From Phycisphaeraceae bacterium (GTDB taxonomy: Bacteria; Planctomycetota; Phycisphaerae; Phycisphaerales; UBA1924): a stretch of DNA of 64,000 bases. A model generated the notes under the pieces. It was not told where the DNA came from. It saw only the letters and a list, made by a program, of their open reading frames with translations, and did not search any database. Below, in pieces: positions 8,911-18,089 of this stretch; within the stretch, counting starts at the first letter, position 1; every line of letters starts with the position of its first letter. The stretch lies in contig JACKHA010000003.1 in the NCBI GenBank assembly GCA_020639215.1, positions 89,390-153,389 on the forward strand, given 5' to 3'. The translations under genes and the position numbers were made by a program.

Positions 8911-10101
8911 TCAGGCCGCCTGGATCCGCTGGCACGCCGCAACCAGCGATCGGACCTGGACCGCCGATTCCTTCACATTCCCGCTCGCGGTGACGGCGTT
9001 GACGGCCGCGTCGGCGAGCTTGCCGAGCGTCGCGAACCCCAGCATCGGGGCCGTCCCGCGGATCTGGAGGCAGATCGTGCGGGCGGCGCCGGCATCGTCA
9101 CTCTCCAGGCACTTCTCCAGGCGCTCGGCGAACTGGCGAGCCTGCTGCACGAACGCGTCGATCAGCGCGGCGTTCGGGTCGCTCTCATCGAGCGTTGAAC
9201 GCATCGATTGCTGGGAGTTTCCGACCATCAGGAACTCGGCGATGGCTCGGAGGAGCAGCGACTGCGTCAGGGGCTTGGCGACCAGGGCGCTCGCCTGGGC
9301 TTCCATGAGGTGCTCTCGGCTGAGCGCGCTCGTGTCGGCGGTCGTGGCGATCACGGGCGTCTGGAGCCCCATCGACCGCACCTCCTTGAGGATGTCCAGC
9401 ACGGTATGGTCGCCCAAGTTAAAGTCGCAGAGCACCAGGTCGCAGCCCTCCGTGATCAGCGGCATCGCCTCGTCCTTCGACGTCGCGGTCCGGAGGCGGA
9501 TCTGCGTGCCCCGGAGGTAGTGCTGGACCAGCTTCTGATCCATCGGGTTATCGTCGACGCACACGACGCACCCGGTCAGTTCCGCCGGGTCGACCCGCTC
9601 CAGGCTGAAGCAGTCGGAAAACGGGTCGCGTTGGACGAACTCGCGGGAGTCGATCGGCGCGTTGAACTTGATGCCCAGCTCGTGGACCATGCCCTTGACG
9701 TGGCGGCACCGCACGACGCTGCCCGCGATCGGGACCATGCTGCTCTCGCGGTTCTTGAGGAAGATCGTCACCGCCGACCCGACGTGGATGAACGAGCCGT
9801 GGATGATGCTCATCCCGCCGCGCGAGAGATTGCGGCACGCAACCTTGACGGTGCTGCTCGAGGAGATCCCGGTGCCGCCGGACTGGTCGATGCGCATCTC
9901 GACGCCCTGCGGTCGGAAGTTCCAGCGGACGAAGTCCCGGTTCTTCGAGGCGTCGCCCTGCGCGCCGGGTTTGCCGTCCAACTCGGTCAGGAGCTTCTCG
10001 AGGTCCCCGCCCGCCAGGTTGACCGAGTTCGGGCGCAGCCCGGCGGGTGCGGCCGACGTGGAACGCGGGGCGACGCGCTGGCGGACGATGCGTGAGTTCA
10101 T
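8911..10101 (-). CDS. PilZ-receiver-Hpt-like signalling protein
   Basis: The 396-residue cytoplasmic protein has three parts. Residues 55-155 form a PilZ domain with both c-di-GMP motifs intact: RDFVR (R55, R59) and NLSRGG (91-96). Residues 176-292 form a response-regulator receiver with the acidic pair in CVDDN, the phosphoacceptor Asp226 in LVLCDFNLG, the conserved Thr in ATTADT and Lys276. Residues 310-396 look like an Hpt helical bundle (ICLQIRGTAPMLGFATLGKLA). The position that should be the phospho-histidine is Leu or Gln, so phosphotransfer is unlikely. The protein probably integrates c-di-GMP and phosphorelay input. It has no DNA-binding or enzymatic output domain. Confidence 0.85.
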   Translation of the reverse strand: MNSRIVRQRVAPRSTSAAPAGLRPNSVNLAGGDLEKLLTELDGKPGAQGDASKNRDFVRWNFRPQGVEMRIDQSGGTGISSSSTVKVACRNLSRGGMSIIHGSFIHVGSAVTIFLKNRESSMVPIAGSVVRCRHVKGMVHELGIKFNAPIDSREFVQRDPFSDCFSLERVDPAELTGCVVCVDDNPMDQKLVQHYLRGTQIRLRTATSKDEAMPLITEGCDLVLCDFNLGDHTVLDILKEVRSMGLQTPVIATTADTSALSREHLMEAQASALVAKPLTQSLLLRAIAEFLMVGNSQQSMRSTLDESDPNAALIDAFVQQARQFAERLEKCLESDDAGAARTICLQIRGTAPMLGFATLGKLADAAVNAVTASGNVKESAVQVRSLVAACQRIQAA

Positions 10102-10382
10102 GGCGGGTCCCCCGGGGTCGATGGCCCGCGTTCGGGCGCGGGCGGCGAGTCCTGTTCAGACCAGATCGGCCTTGCGGGGCCGGTTTGTGGGGCCGGGCGG
10201 GCGGACCGCGGGCGATTCGAGGGTTCCCCGAGCGCCCAGAGCGCATGGGTGGTTCAGCCGCCGCCCGAAAACCGGCACCGATCGAGGCGCGGAGGCTGGC
10301 ACCCGCTTGCGTTATTGGACGAATGACGCACTAGGGGATTGCACTCCCAACGATTCTCCGTACACTGAACAAATGCACCAAG

Positions 10383-10395
10383 CCCCCCCCCCCCC
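10383..10395. repeat. Poly-C tract of 13 at the subtilase N-terminus
   Basis: Thirteen consecutive C residues lie ten bases after an ATG at 10373. That ATG is out of frame with the subtilase as sequenced and meets a stop at the codon after CCTGAG. One more C, or two fewer, would join it in frame and give a normal signal peptide with a basic N-region. Confidence 0.8.
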
Positions 10396-10455
10396 GGCAG
10401 TTCGTCTTCCCTGAGTAGGGCCCGGCGGCATTCGCCCTCGTGTTCGGTCGGCAGT

Positions 10456-12030
10456 GTGCTGATCGCCGTGGCGGTGGTTCTCTGTCTCGCTGCGCCCATG
10501 GCCCGAGCGGACCAGGACTGGGCACCCGGACGCGTGCTGGTTCTCCCGCAGGTGCCGGAGCACGGCGCGACGGTTCGCCTCGCGGCCGAGGCTCTGGGAT
10601 ACAGGGTGGTGTTCCAGACGCCCATCTCGGGGCTTGTCTGCTTGGAGGTTCCGCCCGGGCGCGAACAGGAGCACTGCGCATTGCTCAGAGGTCGGGGTCT
10701 GCCCGTTCGCACGGTGTGCCGCGATCCAGCGGGGCGCGGGGGGATGCAGCCGTTCTACCCGACGATTCCGAACGACCCGGAGTTCAGCACGCAGTGGAAT
10801 CTCAGGAACATAGGGCAGGTGGCGTTTGACGAGGGATGCCCCGCGCCGCAGAATGGATACACGGATTCCGACATCGACATCGAAGAGGCGTGGGAGATCA
10901 CGCAGGGCAGCCCGGACATCGAGGTGGCGGTTTTCGATACCGGCATCGACCTTACGCACCCGCAATTCGTGGGTCGATTGTCCCCGCATGTGATCGACGC
11001 GACCGGTGGGACCGGCCAGGACACCAACGGGCATGGCACCGGGGTCGCGAGCATCATCGGAGCCAACGTGAATGACGGCCCTGGGCCCGGCGGGGAGGGG
11101 GCCGGGGTGGACCCGAACTGCACCCTCGTGGCGGTGAGGTTGAATCAGGTCTCCGGAGGGACGCTCTCCCAGACCCTCTTCGGCCTGGAGACGATCATCG
11201 CGAACCCGAACTTCGCCGGCGTGCGGGTCATCAACATGAGCTACATGTTCGTCTGCCCCGAGGAAGACCCTTCGGCGGAAGTGCTTGTCCCAGTCCGGGA
11301 AGCGTTGGGCCTGCTCAAATCGTTCAACGTGATCGTGGTGGTGATCGCCACAAACCTGGGGGACGGCGCCGCCGACGTGTTCTGTCCGTCGAAGTGGCCC
11401 GAGGTCATCACGGTTTCCGCGACGGACAATAAGGACTTGCGCGGGTACACCTGCATTGGACCCACTGGGACCGGCAACGCCGTCGACCTGGCCGCCCCGG
11501 GCGTCGCCGTCTGGGCGGCCCGCTGCGTGAACGTCCCGCCGTGCGAGCCATACTCGCCACATTCGAGCGGCACGTCGCTCGCCGCCCCCCAGGTGGCGGG
11601 AGCGGTTTCCCTGCTGATGGCGCGGGCGGACACCCTTGGGATCACGCTCACCTGGGACATGGTGTACTCGATCCTGACCAAGAGCGCCATCGACATCGGA
11701 GCGACAGGCCATGACCCCGTGTTCGGGTGGGGACGGCTCAACGTGGCGGCGGCGCTGCGACGGTTGGAGAACGACTACTACGACTGCGACGCCGATCTGA
11801 CACTCGGAGACATGTGGGGTGTGTGGGGGTACGGCGTCGCGGACGGACTGGTCGACCAGTCGGACATGAACTACTACATTCAGCAGTACAATGCCAGCAA
11901 CCTTGATATCGCGGACCTCACGACGACGGGTGCCGGGAGCGGCCAGCCGGGTTACGGGGTTCCCGATGGCGTCGTGAACTCGGACGACTTCCTCTATTAC
12001 TCGTCGCTGTGGGTGGCTGGATGTCCCTGA
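10456..12030 (+). CDS. Secreted subtilisin-like serine protease with GC-type dockerin
   Basis: From the GTG at 10456 the protein has 524 residues. The S8 catalytic set is complete: Asp161 in VFDTGIDL, His193 in NGHGTGVAS, the oxyanion-hole Asn300 in VIATN and Ser374 in SSGTSLAAPQVAG. A propeptide-like region precedes it. The tail from about 440 carries one GC-type dockerin motif (GQPGYGVPDGVVNSDDFLYY) and ends AGCP. The GTG start gives a signal peptide with no basic residues. An in-frame extension upstream adds SLSRARRHSPSC, which would supply them, but it reaches an ATG (10373) only if the C13 tract changes length. The gene is followed after 13 bases by a small anchored secreted protein, probably in the same transcript. 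Confidence 0.85.
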   Translation: MLIAVAVVLCLAAPMARADQDWAPGRVLVLPQVPEHGATVRLAAEALGYRVVFQTPISGLVCLEVPPGREQEHCALLRGRGLPVRTVCRDPAGRGGMQPFYPTIPNDPEFSTQWNLRNIGQVAFDEGCPAPQNGYTDSDIDIEEAWEITQGSPDIEVAVFDTGIDLTHPQFVGRLSPHVIDATGGTGQDTNGHGTGVASIIGANVNDGPGPGGEGAGVDPNCTLVAVRLNQVSGGTLSQTLFGLETIIANPNFAGVRVINMSYMFVCPEEDPSAEVLVPVREALGLLKSFNVIVVVIATNLGDGAADVFCPSKWPEVITVSATDNKDLRGYTCIGPTGTGNAVDLAAPGVAVWAARCVNVPPCEPYSPHSSGTSLAAPQVAGAVSLLMARADTLGITLTWDMVYSILTKSAIDIGATGHDPVFGWGRLNVAAALRRLENDYYDCDADLTLGDMWGVWGYGVADGLVDQSDMNYYIQQYNASNLDIADLTTTGAGSGQPGYGVPDGVVNSDDFLYYSSLWVAGCP

Positions 12031-12043
12031 ATCGGAGATCACC

Positions 12044-12643
12044 ATGAATACGCTCGTTCTGAGTGCCGGGATGTTGTGCGCGGCCATGGCGTCTGCGGCT
12101 GCGACCGCACAGACCGCGACCGTCATCGTGTCCCACGACGATCCCGACGGCCTCGTCGAGCCGGGTCAGGCTGTTCGCATCGGCGTGATGGTGGACTGGA
12201 CGGGCGGGATCCAACTCGCCGGGCTGGCCGGGTCGCTGGGCCCGACGCCGGACGTGGGCATCGCGTCGAGTCCATCCTCCCCGTTGGGCGGACCGCTCGT
12301 CAATGTCGGCACGCCCCTCGGCGGCGGGATCGTGGGCTACGACGTGGCCTCCATCCCGCCGTTCTTCACCGCCGGCCCGAACGTCATCCCGAGCTGGGCG
12401 TTCCCGCCGATCCCGGTGCTGGAGTACACCTGGACCGCGCCCGCGACGCCGGGCGTGGTGGAGTTCGACTTCACGCCCCGGGCGCTGGCGCCGAACGTGC
12501 GGTTGTACACGTCGCTGCTGTCGATCGCGCCCGTTGAGGCGCAGACGACGTATGTGGGCACGAGCCTGACGGTGGTGCCGGGGGTGGGAGTGCTGTGGGC
12601 GTTCGGCGCGGCGGCGGTGGTTGTGGGGCGGCGGAGAAGGTGA
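12044..12643 (+). CDS. Secreted protein with PEP-CTERM-like C-terminal anchor
   Basis: The 199-residue protein has a signal peptide (MNTLVLSAGMLCAAMASAAA) and a beta-rich middle with no named domain. Its C-terminus is a proline-led sorting signal: VVPGVGVLWAFGAAAVVVG followed by RRRR, the layout of PEP-CTERM and related exosortase substrates, here without a strict PEP triplet. GGAG lies seven bases before the ATG. It follows the subtilase by 13 bases, so the two are probably cotranscribed and both act at the cell surface. Confidence 0.7.
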   Translation: MNTLVLSAGMLCAAMASAAATAQTATVIVSHDDPDGLVEPGQAVRIGVMVDWTGGIQLAGLAGSLGPTPDVGIASSPSSPLGGPLVNVGTPLGGGIVGYDVASIPPFFTAGPNVIPSWAFPPIPVLEYTWTAPATPGVVEFDFTPRALAPNVRLYTSLLSIAPVEAQTTYVGTSLTVVPGVGVLWAFGAAAVVVGRRRR

Positions 12644-12711
12644 GGGTCGGGCGCGGTCGTGAAACCGGGATGCACACCCCCTCCGTCATGCTCGCGGAGC
12701 CTCGCATGACA

Positions 12712-12734
12712 CCTCCCCCGCGACGCGGGGGAGG
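12712..12734. repeat. GC-rich palindrome CCTCCCCCGCG / CGCGGGGGAGG
   Basis: Perfect 11-base arms lie around a single A, between convergent genes. It could work as a bidirectional terminator-like hairpin. The same palindrome with a slightly different centre occurs inside the coding sequence of the helix-turn-helix-like gene at 5631-5652, so it belongs to a dispersed family. Confidence 0.65.
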
Positions 12735-12752
12735 GGCGCGAGGGCGGCCTGC

Positions 12753-15707
12753 TCAGACGTCCAGGTTCTTGACTTCGAGGGCGTGGTCCTCGATGTAGCG
12801 GCGCCGGTCCTCGACGTTCTCGCCCATGAGGGTGGAGAAGAGGCGGTCGGCCTCGGCGGCCTCGTCGGTGGTCACGCGGAGCAGCGTGCGCTTCGACGGG
12901 TCCATCGTCGTCTCCCACAGCTGGATCGCGTCCATTTCGCCCAGACCCTTGAAGCGTTTGACCTGCATGCCTCGGCGCCCGATCTCGAGCAGGGCCGGGA
13001 CGATGGTCGCCAGGCCGGCGGCCTGGACGTAGCGTCCGTCGGTGCGGACGGTGGTGGCCCGCTCGTCGGCGTCGGCGGCTTCACCCGCTGAGTCTTCCGC
13101 GTTTTCGCCGGCGTCGGCTCCATCCGCATCGACTTCGCCCGATGCCGCATCGCCCGCCCCACTGGCGTCTTTCGCGTCCTTCGCGTTCCCGGTCGAAGTG
13201 GACGAGTCACCGCCCTTGGACCGCCCCTCGGTCGCCCACGCGTAGCGCGTGGCCATCCGCTCGCCCGTGACGGACTCTTCCTGCGTGAGGGCGTAGTCGT
13301 CGATGGACAGGCCCAGGTCGCCCAGTTCGGTGAACAGGCGGGCGAGTTCCTTGTTCTCGTGGAGCTCGCGGATGGTGGCGGTGGCCTGCCTGGGCGCGCC
13401 GGGCTGGGCGGCGTCGGACGCCTGGCCGTGGTTTTGGGCGGTCGCGCCGGGCGCGGTGCCGGCAGCGGCGGCCGCGGTCCCGTTCGCCGACCCGTTTGTC
13501 CCGTTCTCCGTCTCGGCGAGGCGAAGGTTGTGCTCGTCCAGGATGGCCAGGGATTGCTGCTCGCTCCAGGCGAAACGTTCCTCGGTGCGTCCGCCGTCCT
13601 CGCCCACGCCGCGCCACACGACGCGGTGGGTCGGCAGTGCGCCGTGCCCCGCGGGGTCGTCGGCGCGGGTGGCGAGCAGATCGGCGAAGCGCGTGCCGCG
13701 CCGCTCGGCGATCTCGACCAGCTCGTGCAGTCGGCGGAGCAGGTGGACCGCGCGGCGGGCCTCGTTGCCCTCGAGGCGCCGGACGATGGGCGGCTCGGCG
13801 GGGGCGCTGGGCCCGTCGTCGGATTCGATGTCGCGCACGACCAGCGTGGAGCCGTCGAGCCCGAGATCGACCAGCGTGTCCTGCATGGTCTTCTCGTTGA
13901 GGACGTACTGGGAACGCTTGCCGCGCGTGACCTGGTAGAGCGGGGGCTGGGCGATGAAGATGTGCCCGCGTCGGATGAGGTCGGGCATCTGGCGGAAGAA
14001 GAAGGTGAGCAGGAGGGTGCGGATGTGCGAGCCGTCCACGTCGGCGTCGGTCATGATGACGATGCGCCCGTAGCGGAGACGGCTGGGATCGAACTCCTCG
14101 CCGATGCCGCACTTAAGGGCCTGGATGAGGGTGCGGATCTCCTCGAAGCCCAGGATCTTGTCGAGGCGTGCGCGTTCGACGTTGAGGATCTTGCCCTTGA
14201 GCGGGAGGATGGCCTGGGTCTCGACGTCTCGGCCCTGCGTGGCCGAGCCGCCGGCGGAGTCGCCCTCGACGATGAACAGCTCGGAGCGTCCCACGTCCTT
14301 GGTCTTGCAGTCACGGAGTTTGTGGGGCATGGAGCCCGAGTCGAGCGCGCTCTTGCGGCGCGTGAGTTCGCGGGCCTTGCGGGCGGCCTCGCGGGCCTGG
14401 GCCGCCAGGATGCCCTTCAGGCACAGACGCTTGGCCTCGGACGGGTGCTCCTCGAGCCAGGACTCGAGCGCCTCAGAGACCGCGGCGGCGACGAAGCCCT
14501 CGACCTCCGGGTTGAGGAGTTTCTCCTTGGGCTGGTTGTTGAACGTGGGGTTCGGGAGCTTGACGCTGACGATGGCGATCAGGCCCTCGCGCAGGTCCTC
14601 GCCGGTGGGGACGGGGTCGGAGTCCTTGATGATCCCGGTCTTGCGGGAGTAGGCGTTGAAGACGCGCGTCAGGGCCAGCTTGAAGCCCTGGGCGTGGGTG
14701 CCGCCGTCGACGTTGTTGATGTTGTTGGCCAGCGAGAGCAGCGTCTCGTTGTACCCGTCGTGGTACTGGAACGCGGCCTCGCACACCAGGAACTCGTCGG
14801 GCACTTCCTTCTTGACGTAGACGGGGCTGGAGACGGGGGACTTGGGCCCCATGAGGTGCCCGATGTACTCCAGCAGCCCGTTCTCGGCCTTGAAGGTGTC
14901 GCTGCGCCGCTCGCCGCTTGGCCCGACGCGCTCGTCGGACAGGCGGATCGTGACGCCCGCGTTGAGGAAGGAGAGCTCGCGCAGGCGGGCGGCCAGGGTC
15001 TGGTAGTTGAAGTCGACGTCGGGGAAGATCGTGGGATCGGGCTTGAAGGTGACGGTCGTGCCGCTGGTCCGCGACGCGTCGGCGGGGATGGGGGCCACGT
15101 CGTGCAGCGCGGTGGCGACGCGCCCCCGCTCGAAGGTCATGGACGTGATCCGCCCCTCGCGCCACACCTCGACCTCGAGGAACTCCGACAGCGCGTTGAC
15201 GCACGAGACGCCCACGCCGTGCAGCCCGCCCGAGACCTTGTACGCCGAGCCCTCCTGCCCGAACTTGCCGCCGGCGTGGAGCTTGGTCATCACGATCTCG
15301 ACGGCGGGCTTGCCGTTGAGATTCGGGTCCTCGTGCTTCATCGGGTCCGTCGGGATGCCGCGCCCGTCGTCGGTGACGCGGCAGGAGCCGTCGGCGAGGA
15401 TTGCGACGGAGACCGAACTCGCGAATCCCGCCATGGCCTCGTCGATGCAGTTGTCCACGACCTCGTAGACCAGGTGGTGCAGGGCGTTGATGCCCGTGCC
15501 GCCGATGTACATCCCGGGGCGCTTGCGGACGGCCTCGAGGCCCTCGAGGACCTGGATCTGGTCGGCGGAGTAGTTCCTGTTTGGGCCGGCGGGCTTGGCG
15601 CCAGGGGGCGGGGGCGGAGCGCCCTCCGGGGCGGCCTTGATGTTCGGGGCCTGGCCCTTGGCGGGGGGCGCTTTGGAGGCCGGGATCGTGTCGGTGTGGT
15701 CTGGCAT
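12753..15707 (-). CDS. gyrB: DNA gyrase subunit B
   Basis: The 984-residue subunit provides the ATPase and TOPRIM part of DNA gyrase, which introduces negative supercoils. The start at MPDHTDTIPA precedes a proline/alanine-rich tail of about 42 residues. The GHKL ATPase follows (VLEGLEAVRKRPGMYIG, EVVDNCIDEAMAG, VTDDGRGIP, KVSGGLHGVG). The TOPRIM signature is FIVEGDSAGGSA with MTDADVDGSHIRTLLLTFF. The C-terminal RFKGLGEMDAIQLWETTMD is diagnostic. The usual length is about 640-805 residues. The excess is an insertion between TOPRIM and the C-terminal motif that contains two low-complexity acidic or Ala/Gly-rich stretches near 13080-13200 and 13380-13500. No gyrA is in the window. Confidence 0.95.
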   Translation of the reverse strand: MPDHTDTIPASKAPPAKGQAPNIKAAPEGAPPPPPGAKPAGPNRNYSADQIQVLEGLEAVRKRPGMYIGGTGINALHHLVYEVVDNCIDEAMAGFASSVSVAILADGSCRVTDDGRGIPTDPMKHEDPNLNGKPAVEIVMTKLHAGGKFGQEGSAYKVSGGLHGVGVSCVNALSEFLEVEVWREGRITSMTFERGRVATALHDVAPIPADASRTSGTTVTFKPDPTIFPDVDFNYQTLAARLRELSFLNAGVTIRLSDERVGPSGERRSDTFKAENGLLEYIGHLMGPKSPVSSPVYVKKEVPDEFLVCEAAFQYHDGYNETLLSLANNINNVDGGTHAQGFKLALTRVFNAYSRKTGIIKDSDPVPTGEDLREGLIAIVSVKLPNPTFNNQPKEKLLNPEVEGFVAAAVSEALESWLEEHPSEAKRLCLKGILAAQAREAARKARELTRRKSALDSGSMPHKLRDCKTKDVGRSELFIVEGDSAGGSATQGRDVETQAILPLKGKILNVERARLDKILGFEEIRTLIQALKCGIGEEFDPSRLRYGRIVIMTDADVDGSHIRTLLLTFFFRQMPDLIRRGHIFIAQPPLYQVTRGKRSQYVLNEKTMQDTLVDLGLDGSTLVVRDIESDDGPSAPAEPPIVRRLEGNEARRAVHLLRRLHELVEIAERRGTRFADLLATRADDPAGHGALPTHRVVWRGVGEDGGRTEERFAWSEQQSLAILDEHNLRLAETENGTNGSANGTAAAAAGTAPGATAQNHGQASDAAQPGAPRQATATIRELHENKELARLFTELGDLGLSIDDYALTQEESVTGERMATRYAWATEGRSKGGDSSTSTGNAKDAKDASGAGDAASGEVDADGADAGENAEDSAGEAADADERATTVRTDGRYVQAAGLATIVPALLEIGRRGMQVKRFKGLGEMDAIQLWETTMDPSKRTLLRVTTDEAAEADRLFSTLMGENVEDRRRYIEDHALEVKNLDV

Positions 15708-16019
15708 GGTGGGGTGCTGGGGCGGGTCGGGATGGGCCGCGGCGGGCAGAAAAACGGGCCTGATCGCGCGGCGTGAGCCGCCCTGTTTTTGGACCCGGAA
15801 TGGTAGGTTTGTCCGGGGTTCCGGGCGCGTCGGGCGGCGCGATTCGCGGGTCCAAACAAGCCGCGTTTTCAGGGCCAAATCGCCCTTTTTTCGTTCGCTC
15901 GCGTGGCCCGTGCGCCCGCCCGGGGGGCGGCGTTCCGCGCGGGATCCGAACGCCCCGTCCGTGTGCCCGTGGAGGGCGATCGGGAACATCCGGGGCTCGG
16001 GCACGATTATCGTTGGCCT
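15708..16019. other. Divergent promoter region, no gene
   Basis: The gap between gyrB and the DsbD-like gene holds no convincing reading frame. It is somewhat less GC-rich in places, with short T- and A-runs near 15785 and 15888, as expected for two divergent promoters. I could not identify exact promoter hexamers. Confidence 0.4.
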
Positions 16020-18023
16020 ATGCCCACGCCCCCCCGCACGCCGACGATCCTGCGCCTGCTCGCGATGCTGCTCGCCATCGCGATGGCCCCGCCCGCGCTC
16101 GCCCAGTTCGGGAGCGACGACCCGTTCGGCGGCGGTGGGCAGACCGCCGGCCCGCCCGGCTCGGCCCCAAACGTCGTGGAGGTCTCCGCGTTTGCGAACA
16201 AGACAGTCGCCAGCCCGGGCGACCAACTCGCGATCGCGGTCGTGCTGGACATCACCCCGCCGTGGCACGTGTGGCCCAACAAGCCCGAGCCTGTGCCGGG
16301 CGTCGACGGGCTGACGCAGGTGCCGACCGAGGTGCGGGTCACGTTCGTGGATGGCGACGAGGCCCGGGCCGTGCTCGGGCCCGTGCAATACCCCGAGATG
16401 CACGAGGTGTTCTTCGATGCCTCGTTCGGCGCGGGCACGCAAATCGTGCCCATCAGGGTCTATGAGGGGCGGGCCATCGCGTTCGTGCCCGTGGTGATCC
16501 CGGCGGACGCGCCCCTGGGCGATCTGGTCTTCACGCTCGACGTTTCCTCGCAGGCGTGCGACGAGTCGACGTGCCTGCAGCCGGACGGCTCGACCATCCG
16601 CCTCACGCTGCCCATCGTCTCGCTCGAAGAGGCCGCGGCAGCCACCGGCCCGAATCAGCAAACGCTCGCCCTGTTCCAGGGATTCGACGCCTCGATCCTC
16701 GCCCGCGTCGCCGCCGGCGAGTTCGTGGGCCTGGGCGGATCAAGCGACTGGACCTTCACCGACTTCGGCCTCAACCTCAGCCTCTCGACCGACGGCATGC
16801 TCGGCTTCGGCGCAATGCTCCTGGTCGCGGCTATCGGCGGGTTCCTTCTGAACCTGACGCCCTGCGTGCTGCCCGTGATCCCCATCAAGATCATGGGCCT
16901 GAGCAAGTCCGCCGGCGACAAGAAGAAGACCGCGATGCTGGGCCTGATCATGTCCCTTGGCGTGGTCGGCTTCTGGATCGCCATCGGGGCCGCCATCTCG
17001 TTCATCGCCGGATTCAACGCGATTTCCAGCCTGTTCCAGACCGGCTGGTTCGCGATCGTCGTGGGCCTGGTCATCGGCATCATGGGCCTGGGCATGTTCG
17101 GGCTGTTCACCGTGAAACTGCCCCAGGCGGTGTACATGGTCAACCCGCGCCACGACACGGCGCACGGCTCGTTCCTGTTCGGCGTCATGACCGCGATCCT
17201 GTCCACGCCGTGCACCGCGCCGTTCATGGGCTCGGCGGCGGCCTGGGCCGCGACGCGGGACGCGGGGATCACCATGTCGGTCTTCGCCGCGATCGGCGCG
17301 GGCATGGCCCTGCCCTATCTCATCCTCTCGCTCAACCCCGCGTGGGTGAAGAAGGTGCCCAAGACCGGGCCGGCCAGCGAACTGGTCAAGCAGGTCATGG
17401 GCATCTTCATGATCGCGGTCGCGGTGTTCTTCCTGGGCACCGGCCTGGCCCCGTTCCTGTCCGAGCCGACCAGCCCGCCGTTCCAGGCGTACTGGTGGGG
17501 CGTGGCGGCCCTCGTGGGCGCGGCCGGGCTGTGGCTGGCGGTGCAGACGTTCCGGATCTCGAAGAAGATCCCGCCCCGCGTCGTGTTCGGGGCCGGCGGG
17601 CTGCTGCTGGCGGGGGCCGGGTTCTTCGCCGCGGCCAAGGTGACCGACCACGGCCCGGTGGCGTGGGTCTACTACACGCCCGAGGCCATGGAGCAGGCAC
17701 GGGCCGACGGCAAGGTGATCGTCGTGGACTTCACCGCCGAGTGGTGCCTGAACTGCAAGACGCTGGAGGCGACGGTGCTGCACTCCGACGCGATCGCGGG
17801 CCTGCTCAACAGCGACAGCGTCGTGGCCCTGAAGGTCGACCTGACCGGCGACAACCCGGACGGCCAGGCCCTGCTGCGGGCGTACGGGCAGGTCGCGATC
17901 CCGGCCCTGGCGATCGAGGGTCCGGGCCTGACGCAGACCGGCCCTGTCGTGTTCAACGCCTACACGCCGGGGCAGGTGTCCGACGCCATCGAGGCGGCGC
18001 GGGGGCGGGTGGCGGCGCGGTAA
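16020..18023 (+). CDS. DsbD-like thiol:disulfide interchange protein
   Basis: The 667-residue protein carries reducing power from cytoplasmic thioredoxin across the inner membrane. Residues 1-29 are a signal peptide ending ALAQ. Residues 50-205 are the DsbD alpha domain, with Cys180 and Cys185 (SSQACDESTCLQP) as its pair. About eight membrane segments follow, carrying the two transport cysteines in NLTPCVLPVIPIK (Cys282) and LSTPCTAPFMG (Cys398). Residues 550-667 are the thioredoxin-like gamma domain with active site EWCLNCK (Cys576, Cys579). All three redox pairs are present. It is likely to support cytochrome c or periplasmic disulfide handling. It converges with tig across a hairpin region. 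Confidence 0.92.
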   Translation: MPTPPRTPTILRLLAMLLAIAMAPPALAQFGSDDPFGGGGQTAGPPGSAPNVVEVSAFANKTVASPGDQLAIAVVLDITPPWHVWPNKPEPVPGVDGLTQVPTEVRVTFVDGDEARAVLGPVQYPEMHEVFFDASFGAGTQIVPIRVYEGRAIAFVPVVIPADAPLGDLVFTLDVSSQACDESTCLQPDGSTIRLTLPIVSLEEAAAATGPNQQTLALFQGFDASILARVAAGEFVGLGGSSDWTFTDFGLNLSLSTDGMLGFGAMLLVAAIGGFLLNLTPCVLPVIPIKIMGLSKSAGDKKKTAMLGLIMSLGVVGFWIAIGAAISFIAGFNAISSLFQTGWFAIVVGLVIGIMGLGMFGLFTVKLPQAVYMVNPRHDTAHGSFLFGVMTAILSTPCTAPFMGSAAAWAATRDAGITMSVFAAIGAGMALPYLILSLNPAWVKKVPKTGPASELVKQVMGIFMIAVAVFFLGTGLAPFLSEPTSPPFQAYWWGVAALVGAAGLWLAVQTFRISKKIPPRVVFGAGGLLLAGAGFFAAAKVTDHGPVAWVYYTPEAMEQARADGKVIVVDFTAEWCLNCKTLEATVLHSDAIAGLLNSDSVVALKVDLTGDNPDGQALLRAYGQVAIPALAIEGPGLTQTGPVVFNAYTPGQVSDAIEAARGRVAAR

Positions 18024-18028
18024 AGATA

Positions 18029-18052
18029 AGCCGCGATCCTGCGATCGCGGCT
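18029..18052. terminator. Hairpin between convergent dsbD-like gene and tig
   Basis: AGCCGCGATC and GATCGCGGCT form a perfect 10-base stem around CTGC. A half-copy (GCGATCGCGGCTCT) follows at about 18073. No U-tract is present, so it is terminator-like rather than a canonical intrinsic terminator. A related hairpin occurs at 29953-29975. Confidence 0.5.
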
Positions 18053-18089
18053 CTCATTTCGGACCCGATCTCGCGATCGCGGCTCTGAC

